The position numbers were made by a program, and so were the translations under genes. From contig NZ_MPNT01000020.1 of NCBI RefSeq assembly GCF_001907675.1, positions 1-64,000 of the forward strand: a DNA stretch of 64,000 nt. The letters are read 5' to 3'. Of the stretch, positions 59,501-64,000 are shown in pieces; positions within the stretch are counted from its first letter, which is position 1; the number at the start of each line of letters is the position of its first letter. Origin of the DNA: Mycobacterium paraffinicum (lineage in GTDB: Bacteria; Actinomycetota; Actinomycetes; Mycobacteriales; Mycobacteriaceae). Below the pieces are notes generated by a model, which made no database searches, was not told where the DNA came from, and saw only the letters and a program-made list of their open reading frames with translations.

Positions 59501-60749
59501 CCAGCAGCGCCGTCAGCACGACGATCGCGACCGCCACCCGCCTGTCGCGCTCGGGATGGGCGAACGCGCGCAGCCATCCCGAGGCGGGCCTCCGACCGGG
59601 CAGCGGGACCCGGCCCAACACCTGTGCGAGGCCCAGCACGATCGGGATCCGGACCACCGACCCCAGCTTGTGCACGTTGCGCAGCGGCGCTCCGCCGGCG
59701 TCCAGGAACGCCTGCACCGCGTGCGCCACCGGCGAGCCGAGCCCGCCGCTGTAGCCGGCGGCCATCAGCACCACCCCGGCCAGCAGCATCGTCACCAACC
59801 GCCCGCGGGCCGGCATCGCCGGGCTGGCCAGCCCCGCCAGCCCGGCAGCGGCCACCAGACAGGTGGCCAGGACGGCCGCCGACCCGGTCACCAGCGGCGC
59901 GCCCGCGGTCGCGGTCGGCGCCACGTACGGGGTCCAGCTGTCGGTGCCGCGCAGGATCTCGGTGAGCGACGACCACTGCGTGGTCACCCCGGAGGATTCG
60001 ATGAAGTCCAGGAACGGCGGGCTGATGGCCCGCAGCATCACCAGCGCCACCACCCACCACAGCATCGCCAGGACGAGCGCGAGTAACCACCACCCGGTGT
60101 AGCGCCACCACAACCGGTTGGGTCGGTGGCACGCCCACCAGATCACCGCGGGCAGGCAGCCCGCCAGCGTGGCGATCGCGTTGACCGCGCCCATCAACGC
60201 GACGGCCAGGCCGGCCTGCGCGGCGAGTGCCCGGACCGACCGGTTGCCCGACGCGCGCAGCGCCAAGATCGTCGGCAGCAACACCCACGGCGCGAGCATC
60301 ATCGGCAGCGTCTCCGACGAGATGGATCCCAGGGTGGTCAGTACCCGCGGCGACAGGGCGAACGCGGCGGCGCCGACCACCCGCGATGCCGGGCTGCCGA
60401 TGCCCAGCGCCTCGGCCACCCGCAACAGCCCCCAGAAGCCGACGGTGAGCAGCAGCGCCCACCACAGCCGCTGGGTGACCCAGCCGGGCACCGAGAGGAG
60501 ATGGCCGATCGCGAAGAAGGTGCCGTGCGGAAACAGGTACCCGTAGGCCTGATTCTGCGACTGCCCGAACGGCAGCTCGCTGTTCCACAGGTTGGTGGCT
60601 CGGGCCAGGAAGCGCAGGGGGTTGGCGGTGAGGTCGAGTTTGGTGTCGGGGGAGACCCGGCCGGGGGATTGGGCGAAGGTCAACAGCAGAGCGATCGTCC
60701 CGACCAACCACAGCCACCGGCGCGACACGCGCGCGGCCTGCGAATCCAC
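56544..60749 (-). CDS. aftD: Arabinofuranosyltransferase AftD
   Basis: 1401 aa from GTG 60749, the length of Rv0236c. GT-C membrane enzyme that adds arabinofuranose from decaprenyl-phospho-arabinose to arabinogalactan/lipoarabinomannan; essential in mycobacteria. The N-terminal half has about a dozen spans, with SPDTKLDLTANPLRF (catalytic-type Asp35 in the first periplasmic loop). The periplasmic C-terminal half contains carbohydrate-binding discoidin-like modules (DPATAWVSNSL, DPATAWTAPQR) before final spans (GLALLPLLAMLALWRTR). Two DUF2613 mini-genes lie directly upstream on the same strand. Confidence 0.96.
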   Translation of the reverse strand: MDSQAARVSRRWLWLVGTIALLLTFAQSPGRVSPDTKLDLTANPLRFLARATNLWNSELPFGQSQNQAYGYLFPHGTFFAIGHLLSVPGWVTQRLWWALLLTVGFWGLLRVAEALGIGSPASRVVGAAAFALSPRVLTTLGSISSETLPMMLAPWVLLPTILALRASGNRSVRALAAQAGLAVALMGAVNAIATLAGCLPAVIWWACHRPNRLWWRYTGWWLLALVLAMLWWVVALVMLRAISPPFLDFIESSGVTTQWSSLTEILRGTDSWTPYVAPTATAGAPLVTGSAAVLATCLVAAAGLAGLASPAMPARGRLVTMLLAGVVLMAAGYSGGLGSPVAHAVQAFLDAGGAPLRNVHKLGSVVRIPIVLGLAQVLGRVPLPGRRPASGWLRAFAHPERDRRVAVAIVVLTALLVSTSLAWTGRLTPPGTFSAIPRYWQETADWLDRHNTGTPMPGRVLVAPGAPFATQVWGTSHDEPLQVLGGSPWGVRDSIPLTPPQTIRALDSVQRLFAAGRPSAGLADTLARQGISYVVVRNDLDPDTSRSARPILVHRAVDGSPGLQKVAQFGEPVGPGTLAGFVADSGLRPRYPAVEVYRVTGGSGTPYFADLDRLPRVDGGPEVLLRLDERRRLQGQPPLGPVLMSADARAANLPAPTVTVTDTPVARETDYGRVDQHSSAVRAAGDARHTYNRVPDYPVPGADPVAGAWTGGRITVSSSSSDSTAMPDVAPATAPVAAIDGDPATAWVSNSLQAAVGQWLQIDFDHPVTNAALTLTPSATAVGAQVRRILIETVTGSTTLRFDEPGKPLASALPYGETPWVRITAAGTDDGSPGVQFGITDLSITQYDASGFAHPVELRHTVRVPGPPPGSGIADWDLGPELPGRPGCATAPDGVRCAPSMALAPEEPVNLSRTLTVPAPMSVTPLVWVRPRQGPKLADLIAEPGTTRARGDSDMVDVLGSAYAATDGDPATAWTAPQRVVQHKTPPTLTLTLPRPTQVTGLRLTPSRSALPAHPTMVAVNLGDGPQVRSLKAGEPQTVSLNPRVTDSVTVSLLNWDDVIDRNALGFDQLKPPGLAELAALGADGNPIAPADAARNRGREITIDCDHGPVIAIAGRFLHTSVRTTVGALLNDEPIAARVCDPDPVALPAGQQELLISPGAQFVVDGAELTPRAAAPVAPAAVATPVWRTWGPDRREVQAPPSSTSRVLVVPESFNPGWVARTSSGTRLTPVAVNGWQQGWVVPPGDPGTITLTFPSNAPYRAGLAVGLALLPLLAMLALWRTRSRRTDDAAARPWNPGAWAAVAVVAAGAVVAGVAGVVVVGGALALRYALRRRSPDGATMLLSAGGLILAGAALSRHPWRSVDGYAGHSANVQLLALISLAALAASAVTMPEWARASRDE

Positions 60750-60777
60750 GGCCGGCGCGCCGGCCCGAGTGACCGGG

Positions 60778-60951
60778 CTAGCTACGGTTGCCGTACTCGA
60801 CCCGGTTGAGCACTGACGACTGCGGATCGCCCCCGGGGAGTGGCGGTTTCGTGTCCTGCTGCACCATCAACGTGATCCCGAAGATCGCTGCCGCGCCGAG
60901 CAACAGACCCACCACCACGCTCGCGGCGGCGGGCGCAATGATCCGGTTCAT
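60778..60951 (-). CDS. DUF2613 mini-protein, Rv0236A type
   Basis: 57 aa from ATG 60951 to TAG at 60778, 28 bases before the aftD GTG. One transmembrane helix (AASVVVGLLLGAAAIFGITLM) and a short external tail PPLPGGDPQSSVLNRVEYGNRS. It is conserved next to aftD in the genus and probably associates with it or its complex; function unknown. Confidence 0.88.
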   Translation of the reverse strand: MNRIIAPAAASVVVGLLLGAAAIFGITLMVQQDTKPPLPGGDPQSSVLNRVEYGNRS

Positions 60952-61022
60952 CGACGGCTCCTTACAGCATCTTCGAAACGTAGCGGCGGCCTACGCCAAC
61001 CTAGCAGAAGCCCGGCCGGCGC

Positions 61023-61041
61023 CCCTGAGCGCTCGTCAGGG
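61023..61041 (-). terminator. Hairpin overlapping the stop of the second DUF2613 gene
   Basis: CCCTGA-GCGCTCG-TCAGGG, 6 perfect pairs; the right arm contains the TGA stop (61036-61038, minus strand). May attenuate read-through from the upstream mini-gene into Rv0236A-aftD. No T-tract. Confidence 0.35.
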
Positions 61042-61236
61042 CAGGCAGTGCCCGTGAAAGCACCGGTCGCCGTATTGCACCAGATGGGGTTCGAGCGGGA
61101 TCAGCGCGGCCGGACGGACCCGCACCGCTGTCACGCCGTGCTCGGCGACGGCCAGCGTGACGCCGACGGTGGTCGCGACGCCGACCGTCAAACCCACCAC
61201 GACGCTGGCCGCGGCCGCCAGGGTGAAACCGGTCAT
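61036..61236 (-). CDS. Second DUF2613 mini-protein (paralogue)
   Basis: 66 aa from ATG 61236 with AAGGAG 6 bases upstream. One transmembrane helix (LAAAASVVVGLTVGVATTVGVTLAVAEHG) matching the first DUF2613 protein, and a tail ending in VQYGDRCFHGHCLP, where VQYGDR parallels VEYGNR of the neighbour. It has two Cys absent from the other copy. A tandem duplication with divergence is the simplest reading. Divergent from lpqI by 129 bp. Confidence 0.8.
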   Translation of the reverse strand: MTGFTLAAAASVVVGLTVGVATTVGVTLAVAEHGVTAVRVRPAALIPLEPHLVQYGDRCFHGHCLP

Positions 61237-61365
61237 CGCTGGCTCCTTGATCGCCCCCGCTAGCCCAGCTAGCACCTGCCCACGAATGCCCGCGCGGCCG
61301 AACAAGAAAACCTCGCCCGCTCCCCAGACCCGGAGGCCGGGACCCCGCCGTGCAAACATGGCCCG

Positions 61366-62517
61366 ATGTCATTCTCGCGCACCATGACCGTCGCGGGGGC
61401 CGTGCTCGCGTCCGTGTCGGCTTTGGTGGCGGGCTGCGCCCACCACGCCGCCCGGCCACCCGGCCCGTCGAGCTCGGTCAGCAAGCCGACGGCCGCACCC
61501 GCGCCGCCGGCCTGCGGTGACGTCACCAAACTGCCGGTCCGCGACAAGCTGGCGCAGCTGCTGATGGTGGGCGTGAAGAACGCCGACGACGCCCGCTCGG
61601 TGGTCGACGGCTACCACGTCGGCGGCATCTTCATCGGAAGCTGGACGGACCTGTCGATCTTCAAGGGCCCGCTGGCCGACATCGCGGCGAAGGCCGGGCC
61701 GCTGCCGTTGGCCGTGAGCGTCGACGAGGAGGGCGGCCGAGTCTCGCGGCTGCGGTCGCTGATCGGCTCGGCGCCCTCACCCCGGCAACTGGCACAGACC
61801 CAGACCCCCGCCCAGGTCCACGACATGGCGGCCGACCGCGGCAAGAAGATGCGCGACCTGGGCATCACCATCGACTTCGCCCCCGTCGTCGACGTCACCG
61901 ACGCCACCGACGGCGTCATCGGGGACCGCTCGTTCGGCGGCGATCCCACCACGGTCACCGCCTACGCCGGGGCGTACGCGCAAGGCCTGCGCGACGCGGG
62001 GTTGCTGCCGGTGCTCAAGCACTTTCCCGGGCACGGGCACGGCTCCGGGGACTCGCACACCGGCGGCGTGGTGACCCCGCCGCTGAGCGACCTGCAGGGC
62101 GTCGACCTGGTGCCCTACCGCACGCTGGTGACCGCGGCCCCGGTCGCGGTGATGCTGGGTCACCTGCAGGTGCCCGGACTCACCGGTGACGACCCGGCGA
62201 GCCTGAGCCCCGCGGCGGTGCGGCTGCTGCGCGACGGCGTCGGTTACGGCGCCCCGCCGTTCAATGGCCCGGTGTTCACCGACGACCTGTCCAGCATGGG
62301 CGCTATCTCCGACCGGTACGGCGTCGCCGAGGCGGTGCTGCGCACCCTGCAGGCCGGCACCGACGTCGCGCTCTGGGTCACCACCGATGAGGTGCCGGCG
62401 GTCCTGGACCGGCTGGAGAAGGCGGTGGCCGCCGGCGAACTGCCCGGGCAGCGGGTGGACGACGCGCTGGGGCGGGTCGCGACGATGAAGGGCCGCAGCC
62501 CGGCCTGCGGCCACTAA
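61366..62517 (+). CDS. lpqI: Lipoprotein beta-N-acetylglucosaminidase LpqI (GH3)
   Basis: 383 aa. Signal peptide with lipobox LVAGC (Cys24), so anchored to the outer face of the membrane. GH3 NagZ-like: EEGGRVSRLR, KHFPGHGHGSGDSHTG with the catalytic His-Asp dyad, and FTDDLSSMGAI with the nucleophile Asp. Releases GlcNAc from muropeptide fragments in cell-wall recycling. Corresponds to Rv0237. Confidence 0.95.
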   Translation: MSFSRTMTVAGAVLASVSALVAGCAHHAARPPGPSSSVSKPTAAPAPPACGDVTKLPVRDKLAQLLMVGVKNADDARSVVDGYHVGGIFIGSWTDLSIFKGPLADIAAKAGPLPLAVSVDEEGGRVSRLRSLIGSAPSPRQLAQTQTPAQVHDMAADRGKKMRDLGITIDFAPVVDVTDATDGVIGDRSFGGDPTTVTAYAGAYAQGLRDAGLLPVLKHFPGHGHGSGDSHTGGVVTPPLSDLQGVDLVPYRTLVTAAPVAVMLGHLQVPGLTGDDPASLSPAAVRLLRDGVGYGAPPFNGPVFTDDLSSMGAISDRYGVAEAVLRTLQAGTDVALWVTTDEVPAVLDRLEKAVAAGELPGQRVDDALGRVATMKGRSPACGH

Positions 62518-62581
62518 CGCGTGTGGGGCCACCGCCGGTTGCTTACTCTGGAGTCAGATAGACGGGCTAGAGAGGCAAGCA

Positions 62582-63232
62582 ATGGCGGGTGGCACCAAGC
62601 GGTTACCGCGCGCAGTCCGCGAGCAACAAATGCTCGACGCCGCCGTGCAGATGTTTTCGGTCAACGGCTACCACGAGACCTCGATGGACGCGATCGCCGC
62701 CGCGGCGCAGATCTCCAAGCCGATGCTGTACCTGTACTACGGCTCCAAGGAGGACCTGTTCGGCGCCTGCCTGAACCGGGAGATGGGCCGGTTCATCGAC
62801 GCGGTGCGCGCGGACATCGACTTCACCCAAAGCCCGAAAGACTTGCTGCGCAACACGATCGTGGCGTTCATGCGCTACATCGATGCCAACCGGGCGTCGT
62901 GGATCGTGATGTACACCCAGGCCACCAGTTCCCAGGCGTTCGCGCACATGGTGCGCGAGGGGCGTGAACAGATCATCGAGCTGGTCGCCGGGCTGGTGCG
63001 CGCGGGCAGCCGCACCCCGCGGACCGAGCGCGAACACGAGATGATGGCCGTGGCGCTGGTGGGGGCGGGCGAGGCGACGGCCAACCAGCTCACTACCGGC
63101 GACATCGACGCCGACGAGGCGGCCGAACTGATGATCAACCTGTTCTGGCACGGCCTGCGGGGCGCGCCGGAGGAGCGGGAGGCCGCCGCGGTGCTGCCCA
63201 AGAAGGGGAGAACCGGCGGCGCCAAGCGCTAA
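62582..63232 (+). CDS. TetR family regulator, Rv0238 type
   Basis: 216 aa from ATG 62582 with GAGAGG upstream. Helix-turn-helix SMDAIAAAAQISKPMLYLYYGSKEDLF near residues 33-60, then a helical C-terminal domain. An imperfect ACTC-TG-GAGT palindrome lies 33 bases upstream and could be its operator. 16 bp before the ClC gene, so it may regulate that channel. Confidence 0.93.
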   Translation: MAGGTKRLPRAVREQQMLDAAVQMFSVNGYHETSMDAIAAAAQISKPMLYLYYGSKEDLFGACLNREMGRFIDAVRADIDFTQSPKDLLRNTIVAFMRYIDANRASWIVMYTQATSSQAFAHMVREGREQIIELVAGLVRAGSRTPRTEREHEMMAVALVGAGEATANQLTTGDIDADEAAELMINLFWHGLRGAPEEREAAAVLPKKGRTGGAKR

Positions 63233-63248
63233 CCCCTACATTCGTGAT

Positions 63249-64000
63249 GTGGCTCGACCGCCCGCCCGCCGCAACGTCGACTTCTTCTGTGCGGTGGTCA
63301 TCGTCGGGCTGCTGGCCGGGGTGGCGGGATTGGCGACGACGTTCGTGCTGCGCTTCGTCCAGCACGTCACGTATAACTACTCCTTCGGCGCGCTGCTGGC
63401 CGGTGTCGCGGCCAGCAGTCCGGTGCGCCGCGCGGTGGGTCCGATGATCGGCGGCGCGGTCGCGGCGATCGGGTGGTGGATCTTGCGGAGCCGGGCGGAC
63501 GTGCCGCCCCTGGCCGAAACCATCTCGAGTCGCAAGCGGATACCGCGGCTGGCCTGGAGCCTGGACGCCCTGCTGCAGGTGCTGCTCGTCGGGTCGGGGG
63601 CTTCGCTGGGCCGGGAGGGCGCGCCGCGCCAATTCGCCGCGGCCCTCGGTGATTTCGGCACGGCCTGGCTCAGGCGGCTGTCGCCGGGCGACCGCGAGGT
63701 GCTGCTGGCCTGCGCGGCCGGCGCCGGGTTGGGCGCGGTCTACGCCGTTCCGCTGGCGGGTGCGCTGTTCTCGGTGCGGATTCTGCTCGACACCTGGCAG
63801 CCGCGGGCGGTGGGCGCGGCGTTCATGTCCTCGGCCCTGGCGGTCGCCGTCGGTTCGGCCATCACCCGCGACCAACCCAACCTGCAGTGGCCGATCGGGG
63901 AGTCGACCTACCTGCTGACCGCGCACGGGCTGCTGCTTGCGCCGGTCGCCCTCGCCGTGGGGCTGGCGTTCAACCGGTTGATGGCGGCGGCCCGGCCAGC
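63249..64000 (+). CDS. ClC-type chloride channel/antiporter (C-terminus outside window)
   Basis: 250 residues visible from GTG 63249, continuing past the window end. Hydrophobic helices start with VVIVGLLAGVAGLATTFVLRF; the selectivity motif is GSGASLGREGAPRQFAAAL (GREGxP consensus, with Ala inserted before Pro), followed by CAAGAGLGAVYAVPLAGALFS, typical of ClC helix F-G. No Shine-Dalgarno is clear; leaderless or coupled translation after the TetR is possible. Moves chloride or fluoride; whether channel or exchanger cannot be told from this part. Confidence 0.88.
   Translation, partial: MARPPARRNVDFFCAVVIVGLLAGVAGLATTFVLRFVQHVTYNYSFGALLAGVAASSPVRRAVGPMIGGAVAAIGWWILRSRADVPPLAETISSRKRIPRLAWSLDALLQVLLVGSGASLGREGAPRQFAAALGDFGTAWLRRLSPGDREVLLACAAGAGLGAVYAVPLAGALFSVRILLDTWQPRAVGAAFMSSALAVAVGSAITRDQPNLQWPIGESTYLLTAHGLLLAPVALAVGLAFNRLMAAARP

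Noticed and set aside
1..64000. CRISPR arrays, tRNA/rRNA genes, prophage or IS elements
   Set aside because: No regularly spaced repeats, no cloverleaf or rRNA-like stretch, and no transposase or integrase seen on either strand; small RNAs cannot be excluded by reading alone.

Overview
The window is high-GC chromosomal DNA from a slow-growing mycobacterium. It carries MmpL3, AftD, R2lox, a WS/DGAT-type acyltransferase, many FadD/FadE/Ech proteins and a 13E12/DUF222 gene. Gene order follows the M. tuberculosis Rv0206c-Rv0238 segment as I remember it. The extra genes between those conserved blocks suggest a non-tuberculous species, possibly of the M. avium complex; I cannot fix the species. I recognised no rRNA, tRNA, CRISPR array, prophage or insertion sequence.

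Layout: (1) 1-4000, minus strand: trmB, a NYN-domain protein and mmpL3 (trehalose monomycolate flippase; its C-terminus lies outside the window). (2) 4127-8756, plus: two coupled degenerate P-loop/GTPase-like proteins, the second with a membrane hairpin, then pckA. (3) 8753-20184: a cyclase-NTPase signalling protein, fadD4, a crotonase, a CD225 protein, fadE3, a double-hotdog hydratase, a CaiB-like CoA-transferase, an amidohydrolase and lipW. (4) 20261-26571: an alpha/beta hydrolase and a compact nitrate/nitrite assimilation operon, narB, an unknown 117-aa protein, nirB and a Rieske-type nirD. (5) 26761-33777: a methyltransferase behind a structured leader, lipC, a WS/DGAT acyltransferase, echA1, an acyl-CoA ligase coupled to a desulforedoxin-like mini-protein, and a TetR regulator with a 43-aa upstream ORF and two related operator-like palindromes.

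(6) 34056-42063: an aldehyde dehydrogenase, then the envelope-glycolipid block Rv0224c-Rv0228 (methyltransferase, glycosyltransferase, polytopic membrane protein, PorA/DUF3068 protein linked to lipomannan maturation, acyltransferase related to TmaT). (7) 42060-48757: a YbjN protein, an adenylate-forming ligase, php, fadE4, and a TetR-R2lox operon with a clear promoter/operator. (8) 48761-52956: a small repeat/hairpin element, gabD1 divergent from an AlsS-like TPP enzyme, and two small secreted proteins. (9) 53060-64000: a frameshifted 13E12 gene, two membrane proteins, aftD with two tandem DUF2613 mini-proteins, lpqI, a TetR and a ClC channel cut by the window end.

Functionally the segment combines envelope biogenesis (MmpL3, Rv0224c-Rv0228, AftD, LpqI), fatty-acid/lipid activation and turnover, nitrogen assimilation and central metabolism (PckA, GabD1). 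The best novelty candidates are short: the unknown narB-nirB linker protein, the structured RNA-like leader at 26702-26758, the desulforedoxin-like mini-protein, the TetR plus 43-aa ORF locus, and the degenerate GTPase pair.
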